Shown piece by piece: positions 44,513 through 54,170 of a DNA stretch of 64,000 nt. Every line of letters starts with the position of its first letter. Positions within the stretch are counted from its first letter, which is position 1. This DNA comes from Nocardia brasiliensis ATCC 700358 (GTDB taxonomy: Bacteria > Actinomycetota > Actinomycetes > Mycobacteriales > Mycobacteriaceae), in NCBI RefSeq assembly GCF_000250675.2, contig NC_018681.1, positions 496,001-560,000 of the forward strand, written 5' to 3'. Made by a program: the position numbers and the translations under genes. Below the pieces are notes generated by a model. That model had not been told where the DNA came from, ran no database searches, and saw only the letters and a list, made by a program, of their open reading frames with translations.

Positions 44513-45011
44513 CGGGCACGGCCTGCCCGGGTCGGGAGGGCGCGGCGGGCAGGCCGTCGCGCGCTCGTCGGACGCCTGCTGTCCCCACCGTCGACCGGTC
44601 GGTTCCCGTAGGGTGGAAGCGAGCGGCCAGACCCGCCGGTGACACCGATCCCGCAGGTCGACCTCACGCCGAACCGTCGTGCCACGAGCAACCAGGCGAG
44701 GGGCGAGCAGCGGTGCGGTGACCGTGGTCGGCCGGGAACTGTGCACGGACGTTCGGGTTGCCACGTTTTCATCTGTTCGCTGAGGGCAAAACCTTGTCGG
44801 AAACGAATCATGCAACGCTCACGTTATGAGTGAATGACCGTGCTGACGCCGGTCGCCAATAGGGTGGACTGGCGGCGGCAGTATCCCCCGGCAACTAGAG
44901 TGGAGTCGGGGGCCACGACCCCCGGGCTTCATGGCAGGCTGACGCCCACGGTTGTTACACAGCACACTGCGGCGTCTGTTGCCAGAATGTCGGAAGCAGG
45001 AGAGTGAGGGA
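44513..45011 (+). promoter_or_regulatory. clpC1 promoter and 5' leader, separated from its gene by inversion
   Basis: About 500 bp without a gene. The last bases (GGAAGCAGGAGAGTGAGGGA, ending 45011) are a strong ribosome-binding site with no start codon after it. TAGGGT and TAGAGT (44896-44901) are possible -10 elements, and GGGGG/CCCCC can form a small hairpin near 44907-44923. Joined to the base after 47247 on the other strand, this leader would sit directly before the clpC1 ATG. Confidence 0.7.
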
Positions 45012-47247
45012 CCATGTCCTTGTTCTTCAGCTGTTTGGCGACGCGGCCGATCATCAGGTCGACCATCTGCACGATCTGGTCGGTGGTGAGCTGGTGGAAG
45101 ACGATGACGTCGTCGATGCGGTTGAGGAACTCAGGGCGGAAGTGTTTCTTGAGTTCGTCGTTGACCTTGAGTTTCATCCGCTCGTAGTTCGAGCCCTCGG
45201 CGTTGGACTGGGTGAAGCCCAACCCGACCGCTTTGGAGATATCGGAGGTGCCCAGGTTCGAGGTGAAGATCAGCACGGTGTTCTTGAAATCGACCGTGCG
45301 TCCCTGACCGTCGGTGAGCCGGCCGTCTTCGAGGACCTGCAACAGGGTGTTGTAGATCTCCTGGTGTGCCTTCTCGATCTCGTCGAACAACACCACCGAG
45401 AACGGCTTGCGCCGCACCTTCTCGGTGAGCTGACCACCCTCCTCGTACCCGACATAGCCGGGAGGAGCACCGAAGAGCCGCGATGCGGTGAACCGGTCAT
45501 GGAACTCGCCCATATCGATCTGGATGAGCGCGTCGTCATCACCGAACAAGAAGTTCGCCAGCGCCTTGGACAACTCGGTCTTACCCACACCCGAAGGACC
45601 GGCGAAGATGAACGACCCCGACGGGCGCTTCGGGTCCTTCAACCCCGCCCGCGTACGCCGGATCGCCTTCGACACCGCCTTGACCGCGTCTTCCTGGCCG
45701 ATGATCCGCTTGTGCAGCTCATCTTCCATCCGCAGCAACCGGGTGGTCTCCTCCTCGGTCAGCTTGAACACCGGAATACCGGTCCAGTTCGCCAACACCT
45801 CGGCGATCTGCTCGTCATCGACCTCGGCGACCACATCCAGATCACCGGAACGCCACTGCTTTTCCCGCTCGGCCCGCTTGGCGACGAGCTGCTTTTCCTT
45901 GTCCCGCAACCGGGCAGCCTTCTCGAAGTCCTGCGCATCGATCGCGGACTCCTTCTCCCGGCGCGCATCCGCGATCTTGTCGTCGAACTCCCGCAGATCC
46001 GGCGGCGCGGTCATCCGGCGGATCCGCATCCGCGCACCCGCCTCATCGATCAAATCGATCGCCTTGTCCGGCAAGAACCGATCATTGATATACCGATCCG
46101 CCAGCGTCGCCGCGGCCACCAGCGCACCATCGGTGATCGACACCCGATGATGAGCCTCATACCGATCCCGCAAACCCTTGAGAATGTTGATCGTGTGCTC
46201 CACCGTGGGCTCACCGACCTGCACCGGCTGGAACCGCCGCTCCAACGCCGCGTCCTTCTCGATGTACTTACGATACTCATCCAGCGTCGTCGCACCGATG
46301 GTCTGCAACTCACCACGCGCCAGCTTCGGCTTCAAAATCGAGGCCGCATCGATCGCACCCTCGGCAGCACCGGCACCCACCAACGTGTGCAGCTCATCGA
46401 TGAACAAGATGATGTCACCACGCGTGTTGATCTCCTTGAGGACCTTCTTCAAACGCTCCTCGAAATCACCACGGTAACGACTACCCGCCACCAGCGAACC
46501 CAGATCCAAGGTGTAGAGCTGCTTGTCCTTGAGCGTCTCAGGCACCTCACCATTGACGATCGCCTGCGCCAAACCCTCCACCACCGCGGTCTTACCCACA
46601 CCGGGCTCACCGATCAACACCGGATTGTTCTTGGTGCGCCGGCTCAACACCTGCATCACCCGCTCGATCTCCTTCGAGCGCCCGATCACCGGATCCAGCT
46701 TGCCCTCCAACGCCGCCTGAGTCAGGTTACGGCCGAACTGATCGAGCACCAGCGACGTCGACGGCGTACCCGCCTCACCCCGCGAACCCGACTCCACCGG
46801 CTCCTTACCCTGATACCCCGACAACAACTGGATCACCTGCTGACGCACCCGATTCAAATCAGCACCCAGCTTGACCAGCACCTGCGCCGCCACACCCTCA
46901 CCCTCACGGATGAGACCCAGCAAAATATGCTCGGTACCGATGTAGTTATGACCCAGCTGCAACGCCTCCCGCAGACTCAGCTCCAAAACCTTCTTCGCCC
47001 GCGGGGTGAACGGAATATGACCAGACGGAGCCTGCTGACCCTGCCCGATGATCTCCTCCACCTGGCTACGCACCCCCTCGAGCGAAATCCCGAGCGACTC
47101 CAGCGACTTGGCCGCGACACCCTCACCCTCATGAATCAGCCCCAGCAGGATGTGCTCGGTACCGATGTAGTTGTGGTTGAGCATCCGGGCCTCTTCCTGG
47201 GCCAGGACAACGACACGCCTCGCACGGTCGGTGAACCTCTCGAACAT
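44929..47247 (-). pseudogene. clpC1: ClpC1, 5' part (745 codons), inverted and truncated
   Basis: 772 residues as read, of which the first 745 are ClpC1: a Clp-N double repeat, the D1 AAA+ domain (GEPGVGKT, LFIDELH), the UVR-containing middle domain (about 420-460), and D2 with GPSGVGKT. After LKNKDM the frame runs into 27 unrelated residues (VPHSPASDIL...) that are the reverse complement of its own 5' leader. The rest of D2, including the sensor-2 GARPLRR, is on the plus strand at 47248. ClpC1 is the unfoldase of the ClpP1P2 protease and is essential in mycobacteria. With no promoter upstream of this ATG and no sensor-2 Arg, this copy should not work. Confidence 0.93.
45012..47247. other. 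Inverted 2236-bp segment within clpC1
   Basis: Re-inverting exactly 45012-47247 puts ATG TTC GAG next to the orphan ribosome-binding site and rejoins GAC ATG G with CG CCG ATC GAG, in frame (KDM-A-PIEL). The result is an 852-residue ClpC1. No matching inverted repeats flank the breakpoints, and no recombinase gene is near. Confidence 0.9.
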
Positions 47248-47570
47248 CGCCGATCGAGCTGGCTCCGCAGGGCAAAGCGCTGCTGGCCAAGCGCGGCTTC
47301 GACCCCGTGCTCGGTGCCCGCCCGCTGCGGCGCACCATCCAGCGCGAGATCGAGGACCAGCTCTCGGAGAAGATCCTCTTCGGCGAGATCGGCCCCGGCC
47401 AGACCATCGTGGTCGACGTCGAAGGCTGGGACGGCGAAGGCTCCGGCGAGGACGCCAAGTTCACCTTCACCGGTAAGGCGAAGCTGACCAAGGGCGACAA
47501 GACCGAGGACAAGCCCGAAGTCGTGCTGACCGGCGCGACCGAAGGTTCCGCGGAAGCCGTCGGCGAGTAA
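47248..47570 (+). pseudogene. clpC1: ClpC1, 3' part (last 107 codons)
   Basis: The frame reads PIELAPQGKALLAKRGFDPV, then LGARPLRRTIQREIEDQLSE and DVEGWDGEGSGEDAKFTFTG, the C-terminal small domain of D2 and the tail of ClpC1. GARPLRR is the sensor-2 motif. It has no start codon at its 5' end because it begins at the inversion junction. It keeps its stop (TAA 47568-47570) and its terminator, showing that clpC1 was once on the plus strand, as gene order predicts. Confidence 0.93.
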
Positions 47571-47580
47571 GAGCACCACG

Positions 47581-47614
47581 AAAGGCCCGCCTTCTCTTGG
47601 GAGGCGGGCCTTTT
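47581..47614 (+). terminator. Rho-independent terminator of clpC1
   Basis: AAAGGCCCGCC (47581-47591) pairs with GGCGGGCCTTTT (47603-47614), ending in four T. It lies 11 bp after the TAA of the clpC1 3' fragment and could also serve the convergent LLM gene. Confidence 0.9.
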
Positions 47615-47627
47615 CGCGTCGTTCGTG

Positions 47628-48419
47628 CTAGGGCGACCAGTGTGTGAGCACCGGCGCGAAGGCGTCCGCGATCTCACCGGGGACGATCACCTCGTCGATG
47701 CCGTACTTTTCGCGGCGAGTTTCCAGTGTCTCGATGGCGGCGGCCGGATCGGCGTCGAGGACGCCCGCCGCGCCCGCTGCGCGCAACGCGCCGGTCGTGT
47801 GGCCGAGGCGGGTGCTGGTCCAGTAGGGCAGCCGGTCGCCGATGCCGATCAGCTGATGGCTGAAGGCAATCGGACGGTCGGTGTGGTCGCGGACGATACG
47901 GACCATGTCGGCCAGTTCCGGCTCGGTGACCTGTGGTCCCGCCGCGAGCAGGATCCGGTCGGCGAATTCGGCTGCGGCGGCCAGCATCCGGGGGCCACTG
48001 GCGGCCACGATGACCGACGGCGCGGGATCGACCGCCGCGCGGACCGCGGCCACCGTGTCGGCCAACTGTGCGCGCCGGGCTGCCGCGGATCCCCATGGCA
48101 GGCCGAGCTGTTCGGCTTCGGCGCTCGCGCCGGGCCGTCCGGAACCGATGCCGAGTTCGAAGCGTCCATCCGAAAGTAGTTGCAGCGCCGCGGTTTCCCG
48201 GACGGTAGCGGCGGCGTTGCGCAGTGGTCCGGCGAGCACGTTCGGGCGCAGCCGGATGGTGCCGGTGACGGCGGCCGCGGCGGCCAGCGCCGGGAACGGC
48301 GACGGGGTGTCGAGCGTGTCCGGCAGCAGGATCGTCGCGTAGCCCTGCCGTTCGGCGGCTTGCACGGACCGGACCCACTCGGTACCGGAGCGCGGGATGA
48401 GGACGATGGCGAATTTCAT
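47628..48419 (-). CDS. LLM-class F420/FMN-dependent oxidoreductase
   Basis: 263 residues from ATG 48419; the upstream extension of 12 residues is not needed. It has a luciferase-like TIM-barrel fold: MKFAIVLIPRSG at the first strand, the LLSDGRFELGIGSGRPGAS region and AASGPRMLAAAAEFAD. In mycolata many such proteins use cofactor F420 rather than FMN. The substrate is unknown. It is convergent with the clpC1 3' fragment. Confidence 0.87.
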   Translation of the reverse strand: MKFAIVLIPRSGTEWVRSVQAAERQGYATILLPDTLDTPSPFPALAAAAAVTGTIRLRPNVLAGPLRNAAATVRETAALQLLSDGRFELGIGSGRPGASAEAEQLGLPWGSAAARRAQLADTVAAVRAAVDPAPSVIVAASGPRMLAAAAEFADRILLAAGPQVTEPELADMVRIVRDHTDRPIAFSHQLIGIGDRLPYWTSTRLGHTTGALRAAGAAGVLDADPAAAIETLETRREKYGIDEVIVPGEIADAFAPVLTHWSP

Positions 48420-48670
48420 GCGCCAAGCCTGCGCCGGGAGACCGTACCGTGACATCGGCCGCGCGTCCCCGGTCGATATACGCCTGCGCGCGTACGCGAT
48501 CGCGGCCGATGCGGGTAGTGCTCCGAGTTTGCCGCAGTGCCGGGCGGGTCACGGTGCGCAGGCTGCTCGATGGTTGCCGTTCGCGGACGTCCCGAGCTTC
48601 GACTCGCGCGGTGGACGAGCGGATCGGCGTACGTTGGATGGGGTTCGATACACCGACCGCGGGGGTGCGT

Positions 48671-49312
48671 ATGACAAATCCAGATCTGACCTTGATCGCT
48701 GTATTGCTGGACCGCTCCGGCTCGATGCAGTCGATCAAAACCGACACCGAGGGCGGTTTCGCCGCGTTCCTCGAGCAGCAGCGCGAAGTGCCGAAGACGA
48801 TCGAGGTGACCCTCGCGCAGTTCGACACCGAATACGAATGTCTCTACGCGAACAAGCCGCTCGCCGAGGTTCCGCCGCTGCAGTTGCAACCCCGCGGGAT
48901 GACCGCGCTCTACGACGCGGTCGGCAAGCTGGTCACCGATATCGGCACCGAGCTGTCGAGGCGCCCGGAAGATCAACGGCCGGGCACGGTCATCGTGGTC
49001 GTGCTCACCGACGGTCACGAGAACTCCAGCCGGGAATGGTCGCACGCGGCGGTGAAATCGCTGATCGTGCAGCAGCGCGAGGTGTACAGCTGGGAGTTCC
49101 TGTTCCTCGGCGCCAATATGGACGCGGTCGAGATCGGCACCGGCATGGGCTTCGATCCCGGCTCCTCGATCACCTACGCCGCTGCGCCGCAGGGTGTTTC
49201 GGCAGTCTTCCGCTCCGCGTCCCGCTACTCCGCGCGGTTGCAGAGCGCGCCGGGCGCGCCGGGGCGCGGCTTCACCGACGCCGAACGGCAGGAGGCGAAC
49301 CCGGGCAGCTGA
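48671..49312 (+). CDS. von Willebrand factor A domain protein
   Basis: 213 residues from ATG 48671. The MIDAS metal site DxSxS is present (LDRSGSM, about residue 14), with the later Thr in GMTALYDAVG and Asp in VVLTDGHENSS. No signal peptide or membrane segment is seen, so it is cytoplasmic. Bacterial VWA proteins often act with an AAA+ ATPase, but none is adjacent. The last 30 residues are low-complexity. Confidence 0.87.
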   Translation: MTNPDLTLIAVLLDRSGSMQSIKTDTEGGFAAFLEQQREVPKTIEVTLAQFDTEYECLYANKPLAEVPPLQLQPRGMTALYDAVGKLVTDIGTELSRRPEDQRPGTVIVVVLTDGHENSSREWSHAAVKSLIVQQREVYSWEFLFLGANMDAVEIGTGMGFDPGSSITYAAAPQGVSAVFRSASRYSARLQSAPGAPGRGFTDAERQEANPGS

Positions 49313-49321
49313 GCGGCGCGT

Positions 49322-49984
49322 CTACTGCCAGCCCGGCCGCACCAGGCCGGACTCGTAGGCCATGACCACCAGCTGGGTGCGGTCGCGGGCGCCGAGTTTC
49401 ATCAGGATCCGGCTGACGTGCGTGCGCGCGGTGGCGGGGCTCATGAACAGCCGCGCACCGATCTCGGCGTTGGTGAGACCCTCCGCGACCAGCACCATCA
49501 CCTCGCGCTCGCGCTCGGTGAGTTCGGAAAGTGTTGCGGGCGGTGGGGTTTTCGCGTGCGCGGAGAATTCGGCGATCAACCGCCGGGTGACGCCGGGGGA
49601 GAGCAGCGCGTCCCCGGCCGCCACCACCCGCACCGCCCGGACCAGGTCGGCGGGCTCGGTGTGCTTCACCAGGAAGCCGGTCGCGCCGGCGCGCATCGCC
49701 TCGAAGACGTACTCGTCCAGCTCGAAGGTGGTCAGCACCACCACCCGCACCGCGGCCAGCTGGGGATCCTCGGCGATCATGCGGGTCGCGGCCAGACCGT
49801 CCAGAATCGGCATCCGGATGTCCATCAGCACCACGTCGGGCGTCAGGCTGCGAGTCATCCGCACGGCCTGTTCCCCGTTGTCCGCCTCCCCCACCACCTC
49901 GATCCCGTCCTGCGCGGCGAGCAACGCCACGAACCCACCCCGCACCAGCGCCTGATCGTCGGCCACCAAAACCCGGATGCTCAT
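49322..49984 (-). CDS. NarL/LuxR-type response regulator
   Basis: 220 residues. The receiver domain has the acidic pocket (VADDQ), the phospho-acceptor Asp in DVVLMDIRMP (about residue 54) and Lys in GFLVKHT. A LuxR helix-turn-helix (LTEREREVMVLVAEGLTNAEIGARLF) ends the protein. It overlaps the sensor kinase gene by ATGA. The pair is divergent from an ABC exporter, its likely target. Confidence 0.94.
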   Translation of the reverse strand: MSIRVLVADDQALVRGGFVALLAAQDGIEVVGEADNGEQAVRMTRSLTPDVVLMDIRMPILDGLAATRMIAEDPQLAAVRVVVLTTFELDEYVFEAMRAGATGFLVKHTEPADLVRAVRVVAAGDALLSPGVTRRLIAEFSAHAKTPPPATLSELTEREREVMVLVAEGLTNAEIGARLFMSPATARTHVSRILMKLGARDRTQLVVMAYESGLVRPGWQ

Positions 49985-51435
49985 GGGCGCACCTCGTCCG
50001 CGCTCGGTTGACCGGCGGTTCGGTCGCCGGGGCGGATCGGGCGGACGTTGTCGGGGCGCGCGGTGTCTTCCGGGCGGGGGACGGGCGGCTTGCGGTCGCT
50101 CGGTTCCATGGGCTGCAAGGGCAGTCGGGCCGCGACGCGGAAGCCGCCGCTCGGGCGGGGGCCCGCGGTGAGCGCACCGCCGAGCGCGTGGGTGCGCTCG
50201 CGCATGCCGAGGATGCCGTTGCCGCCGCCGGGGCCCGATTTCGGGGTGGCGGACGCGGGCCGGGAATTGTCGACGGTGATGTCGACCGATTGCGCCGCGT
50301 AGCGCACGGTCACCGAGGCCTGCGCGCCCGGTGCGTGGCGCACTACGTTCGTCAGCGACTCCTGGATGATCCGCGCGCCTGCCACGTCGATCACGCTGGG
50401 CAGTTGCTGCGGCGTTCCGATGATCTTGGTGTCCACCGCGAGTCCCGCCGCGCGCGCCCGTTGCAGCAGCGCGTCCAGGTCGCCGATGCTCGGTGCCGGA
50501 GCACGCGGTGCCGCCGGGCGCGGCGCGTCCGCCTCCGATTCCCTGCTCGCACCACCGGATTCGTGCTCCTCGGCCGGAACCCGTCCGCTGCCACCGGCAT
50601 TGCGGGTGGTCCAGCCGCGGCCCGGCCGCCGCCGATTCGGTGCGGGCGGCTCTTGCACGAATTCGGCTGCCTCGCTGTCGGATTCGCCCGCGACCGGACC
50701 GCCGGAGCGAATCGAGTGCAGCAGCGTGTGCACTTCGGCCAGTGCGTCCCTGCTCGCCGTCTTGATCGCGTCGAGCGCGGTCGCGGCCTGTTCCGGTTTC
50801 TTGTCGAACAGCTCCAGCGCGACCGACGATTGCACATTGATCAGCGAAAGACTGTGCGCCAGTACGTCGTGCAGCTCGCGGGCGATCGCGAGCCGCTCCT
50901 CGCCGGCCCGCCGCTCCCGCTGTGCCTCCTCGTCGCGGCGGGCGGCCTCGGCGCGCTGTCTGCGCGCGATCAGGACGACCTTGCGCTGCCGGATCCCCTC
51001 GGCGGCGCACAGCAGCACCACCAGCCACGCCATCAGGGCGAAGATCTGCCAGACGTTGGCGCCGCGCCCGAACAGTTCGGGCACCGGCCAGGCCAGCACC
51101 AGATAGCCGAGCGGCACCAACGGGTAGGTCCACCAGCGTGATCCGATGCTTCCCGCGGTGAGGAACGCGATGATCAGCGACAGGAAGATCGGCCCGTAGC
51201 CGTACCCGAGCGACAGGTAGGCGATGCACGCGCCGAGCGCGATCAGCAGCACCGGCACCGGATGGGCGCGTCGCCAGATCAGCGCGACGGGTCCGGCGAG
51301 TAGTAGCGCGTAACCGATTACCCCGAGCGAATTCTCGCCGATTCTCATGTTCGCGAACGTGCCGCCGACGATCTGGAGCGCGGCGACGACGAGCGCCACA
51401 CCCCAATCCCAGCCCAGTGAGCCTCGACTCGTCAT
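49981..51435 (-). CDS. Sensor histidine kinase (HisKA_3/NarX type)
   Basis: 484 residues from ATG 51435, with GAGGA upstream. About five or six membrane helices fill residues 10-150 with no sizeable outer domain, so it probably senses within the membrane. HisKA_3 phospho-His is in IARELHDVLAHSLSL (about residue 200). The ATPase N box (IIQESLTNVVRHAP) and G box (GGNGILGMRER) follow. A Pro/Arg-rich linker of about 60 residues lies between them, and a low-complexity tail ends the protein. Confidence 0.93.
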   Translation of the reverse strand: MTSRGSLGWDWGVALVVAALQIVGGTFANMRIGENSLGVIGYALLLAGPVALIWRRAHPVPVLLIALGACIAYLSLGYGYGPIFLSLIIAFLTAGSIGSRWWTYPLVPLGYLVLAWPVPELFGRGANVWQIFALMAWLVVLLCAAEGIRQRKVVLIARRQRAEAARRDEEAQRERRAGEERLAIARELHDVLAHSLSLINVQSSVALELFDKKPEQAATALDAIKTASRDALAEVHTLLHSIRSGGPVAGESDSEAAEFVQEPPAPNRRRPGRGWTTRNAGGSGRVPAEEHESGGASRESEADAPRPAAPRAPAPSIGDLDALLQRARAAGLAVDTKIIGTPQQLPSVIDVAGARIIQESLTNVVRHAPGAQASVTVRYAAQSVDITVDNSRPASATPKSGPGGGNGILGMRERTHALGGALTAGPRPSGGFRVAARLPLQPMEPSDRKPPVPRPEDTARPDNVRPIRPGDRTAGQPSADEVRP

Positions 51436-51597
51436 GCTTGTCCTCACCCGCAGCAGCCTATTCGGCTCGTCGGCCGAACGGCGTCCGCCTCGCTACGTAT
51501 TGCTCAGGTAAGGCAGCAGCGTAGTGCGGCTTACGTACCCGCAACGTCGCCGCGGGACGGATGTGGCGGGCCGGGGGCACGGCGAATGCTCAGTGGC

Positions 51598-52491
51598 ATG
51601 AGAGATTCGATCGTGGTCACCGACGGGCTGACCAAACGCTACGGCGAACACGTCGCCGTCGACGACGTGCGCATGCGCGTGGCGGCCGGCGAGATCTACG
51701 GTTTTCTCGGGCCGAACGGCGCGGGCAAGACGACCACGCTGCGCATGCTGGTCGGGCTGATCCGGCCGAGCGCCGGCACCGCGACCGTGGCCGGGCACGC
51801 ACCCGGTGCGCCGGCGGTGGTGCGCCGAATCGGTGTGCTCATCGAGGGGCCCGGCTTCTACCCGTACCTTTCCGGCCGGGACAACCTGCGGGTCTTGGCG
51901 AAATACCGTGGTCTCGGCCGCGACGACCTCGAGGACGCGCTGGACCGGGTCGGACTGGCCGACCGCGCGGACGACAAGTTCCGCACGTACTCGCTCGGCA
52001 TGAAGCAGCGGCTCGGCGTCGGCGCGGCCCTGCTCGGCCGGCCGGATCTGCTGATCCTGGACGAGCCGACGAACGGCCTCGATCCGCAGGGCATGGCGGA
52101 GATGCGGGAACTGATCACCGCGCTGGCCGGCGACGGGCACACCGTACTGCTGTCGAGTCACATGCTCAGCGAGGTGCAGGAGATCTGCGATCGGGTCGGG
52201 GTGATCTCACACGGCAAGCTGCTCGTCGAATCCACTGTCGCCGAATTGCGCGGCGCCTCATCGCTTCTGCTGCGCGCCGAGCCGATGGAGGTGGCCTTCC
52301 CGGCCGTGCGCGGCGTGGTCGGCGAGCGGGCCGCGATCCTCACCGCGAGCGGCATCCGGATCGAGGGCGTCGACGGCACCGCGCCCGCGGTGGCGCGTGC
52401 GGTGATCGACGCGGGCGCCGACCTGCTGGAACTGCGACGCGACGAAAAGTCGCTGGAGGAAGTGTTTTTCGAGATGACGAGCGGACAATGA
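51598..52491 (+). CDS. ABC transporter ATP-binding protein
   Basis: 297 residues from ATG 51598. Walker A GPNGAGKTT, signature YSLGMKQRLG and Walker B LLILDEPTNGLDP are present, with the H-loop in LSSHML. The family is the bacitracin/ABC-2 exporter type (CcmA). It is coupled to the permease gene by ATGA. It is divergent from the two-component system, a layout typical of exporters induced by cell-envelope antibiotics. Confidence 0.94.
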   Translation: MRDSIVVTDGLTKRYGEHVAVDDVRMRVAAGEIYGFLGPNGAGKTTTLRMLVGLIRPSAGTATVAGHAPGAPAVVRRIGVLIEGPGFYPYLSGRDNLRVLAKYRGLGRDDLEDALDRVGLADRADDKFRTYSLGMKQRLGVGAALLGRPDLLILDEPTNGLDPQGMAEMRELITALAGDGHTVLLSSHMLSEVQEICDRVGVISHGKLLVESTVAELRGASSLLLRAEPMEVAFPAVRGVVGERAAILTASGIRIEGVDGTAPAVARAVIDAGADLLELRRDEKSLEEVFFEMTSGQ

Positions 52492-53339
52492 CGATGAAAG
52501 ACCTGATTTCGAGCACGCGGGCCGAGGCGCTGCGGCTGCGGAAGTGGCCCGCGTTCTGGATCATCCTCGGCACCTGGATCCTGCTGAATCTGACGTTCTC
52601 GTACCTGTTCAACTACCTCGCCTATACCTCGGGTGAGTCCGGCCGGATGTCGAACGGACTGCCCAGAGAGCTACTGCTGCAACAGATGCTGCCCGCCGCG
52701 GTGCCCGGCGTCTTCACCCAGGGCATGGCGATGTTCGGCGGTGCGCTGATGCTGGTGCTCGGCGCGCTGACCACCGGCAGCGGATATGGCTGGGGGACTT
52801 GGAAAACCGTGTTCACCCAGGGGCCTTCGCGGATCAACGCGGTGGGCGGCGTGCTGGTGAGCCTGCTGGTGGTGGTGCTCGCGCTGGTGCTCACCGCGTT
52901 CGTGGTGGACATCGGGGTGGCGTCGTTGATCGGTGCCACCCAGGGGCAGTCGCTCGCACTGCCTTCGCTGCGGCAGTCGGCGCTCGGGGTGCTCACCGGT
53001 GTCGTGATTCTCGGGATGTGGACGCTGGCGGGCGCGTTGATCGGGGCCCTCGCGCGCGGACCTGCGCTCGCGGTCGGTCTCGGGCTGGTGTGGGTACTGG
53101 TGGTGGAGAACCTGCTTCGCGGGGTGGCAGGCATCTTCGCGCCGATCGCGGTGCTCACCGATCACCTGCCCGGGACCGCCGCTGGGTCGCTGGCCGGCGC
53201 GATGCGGACGGTCGGGGCCGGGACGCCCGGCGTGCTCGACATTTTGTCCCGCACCGAAGCGCTGATCGTGCTGGCGATCTATATCGCGCTGTTCGTGGCG
53301 GGGACGGTGTATTCGATGCGCAGGCGCGACCTGGTGTGA
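52488..53339 (+). CDS. ABC-2 type permease
   Basis: 283 residues, with about six membrane helices: an N-terminal helix near 25-45, a large loop, then helices from about 80 to 275 (including VLVSLLVVVLALVLTAF and ALIVLAIYIALFVAGTVY). It partners the upstream ATPase. It ends just before a strong hairpin. The substrate is unknown. Confidence 0.88.
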   Translation: MTMKDLISSTRAEALRLRKWPAFWIILGTWILLNLTFSYLFNYLAYTSGESGRMSNGLPRELLLQQMLPAAVPGVFTQGMAMFGGALMLVLGALTTGSGYGWGTWKTVFTQGPSRINAVGGVLVSLLVVVLALVLTAFVVDIGVASLIGATQGQSLALPSLRQSALGVLTGVVILGMWTLAGALIGALARGPALAVGLGLVWVLVVENLLRGVAGIFAPIAVLTDHLPGTAAGSLAGAMRTVGAGTPGVLDILSRTEALIVLAIYIALFVAGTVYSMRRRDLV

Positions 53340-53350
53340 CCGTTCGAGTC

Positions 53351-53385
53351 GAAAGCCGTTGGCGGACTGCCCGCCAACGGCTTTC
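53351..53385. terminator. Bidirectional terminator hairpin
   Basis: A perfect 15-bp stem (GAAAGCCGTTGGCGG, 53351-53365, with 53371-53385) and a 5-nt loop between the convergent permease and TetR genes. Confidence 0.85.
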
Positions 53386-53420
53386 ATCGTTGTGGGGCCA
53401 GAGCGTCCTGGCGACGCAGC

Positions 53421-54035
53421 TCAGTCGTCCGCGGGGCGCAGCACGGCGTGCGCGAGCCGGGACAGCGCTTCCGCGATCCGCGCGGAGCTGAGGCCGCGAC
53501 CGCGCTGCTGCTGGAACACCTCGGCCGACAGCGGCGCCAGCAGCGGATCGATCAGCGCGTCGGGCTCTCGAATCCCCGCCTCCCGCAACAGCGCTCGCAC
53601 ATGTGCGGACCAGAATCCGTACGCCCCGGTCGCGAAGCGAGCCCCACCGGTCTCCGCGCCGAGCACGAGATCGGCATGTGCGTCCAGCATTTCGACCATC
53701 GCGACGTAGAACGCGGCCAGCCGTTCGGCGGGCGGCGCACCGGGCCCCAGCGGCGGCTCGCCCCCGATCAGCTGCTCCTGCAATGCCCGTTCGTGCTCGT
53801 CGAGCAGGGCGACCGCGATCGAATTCCGGTCGGGGTAGCGCCGATACAGCGTGCCGCGGCCGACGCCGGCCGCCTTCGCGATGTCGTCCATGGTCACCGT
53901 GCGCGGGTCGCGGGTGGCGAACAGCTCCGCCGCCGCGGCGAGCACCTTGGCCCGATTGCGAGCGGCGTCCGCGCGCTCCGGTGGGGCGGCGGGGACGGCC
54001 GCTTGCCCGCTGAGCAGGTCCGGATGGCTGGTCAT
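53421..54035 (-). CDS. TetR-family repressor
   Basis: 204 residues from ATG 54035. The N-terminal helix-turn-helix is clear (RNRAKVLAAAAELFATRDP, then VTMDDIAKAAGVGRGTLYRRY). The C-terminal ligand domain is variable, as usual. It is divergent from azoreductase and SMR genes with 135 bp between. Two palindromes in that gap are probable binding sites, so it likely represses itself and the azoR-SMR operon. Confidence 0.92.
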   Translation of the reverse strand: MTSHPDLLSGQAAVPAAPPERADAARNRAKVLAAAAELFATRDPRTVTMDDIAKAAGVGRGTLYRRYPDRNSIAVALLDEHERALQEQLIGGEPPLGPGAPPAERLAAFYVAMVEMLDAHADLVLGAETGGARFATGAYGFWSAHVRALLREAGIREPDALIDPLLAPLSAEVFQQQRGRGLSSARIAEALSRLAHAVLRPADD

Positions 54036-54062
54036 GCTGCCGACTGTACTCGATTTCCGAAT

Positions 54063-54083
54063 AAGTGGACAACATGTCCAGTT
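54063..54083. promoter_or_regulatory. Probable TetR operator 1
   Basis: AAGTGGACAACATGTCCAGTT: TGGAC (54066-54070) and GTCCA (54076-54080) are inverted around five bases. It shares the AAGTGGAC half-site with the second site. Confidence 0.6.
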
Positions 54084-54107
54084 GTCGCTACAGTCGATCT
54101 CGCCATC

Positions 54108-54128
54108 AAGTGGACATGTCGTCCACTT
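54108..54128. promoter_or_regulatory. Probable TetR operator 2 (perfect dyad)
   Basis: AAGTGGAC (54108-54115) and GTCCACTT (54121-54128) are a perfect 8-bp inverted repeat with a 5-bp spacer, 42 bp before the azoreductase ATG. It is typical for a TetR dimer site. Confidence 0.75.
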
Positions 54129-54170
54129 AAGTTTCGACAGGTGCCGAGAGCGCCGAGTGAGGTCCGAAAA

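Noticed and set aside
43142..44815. 557-aa frame antisense to the MFS gene
   Set aside because: A low-complexity Arg/His/Pro shadow; the plus strand encodes a clear 14-helix exporter.
45012..47247. Site-specific invertible element (invertase-driven)
   Set aside because: No inverted repeats were found at the two breakpoints and no recombinase gene is in the window; inversion itself is retained as a finding.
45004..47487. 827-aa plus-strand frame through the inverted clpC1 segment
   Set aside because: It is the antisense of the ClpC1 coding frame and only crosses the junction by chance; no family features.
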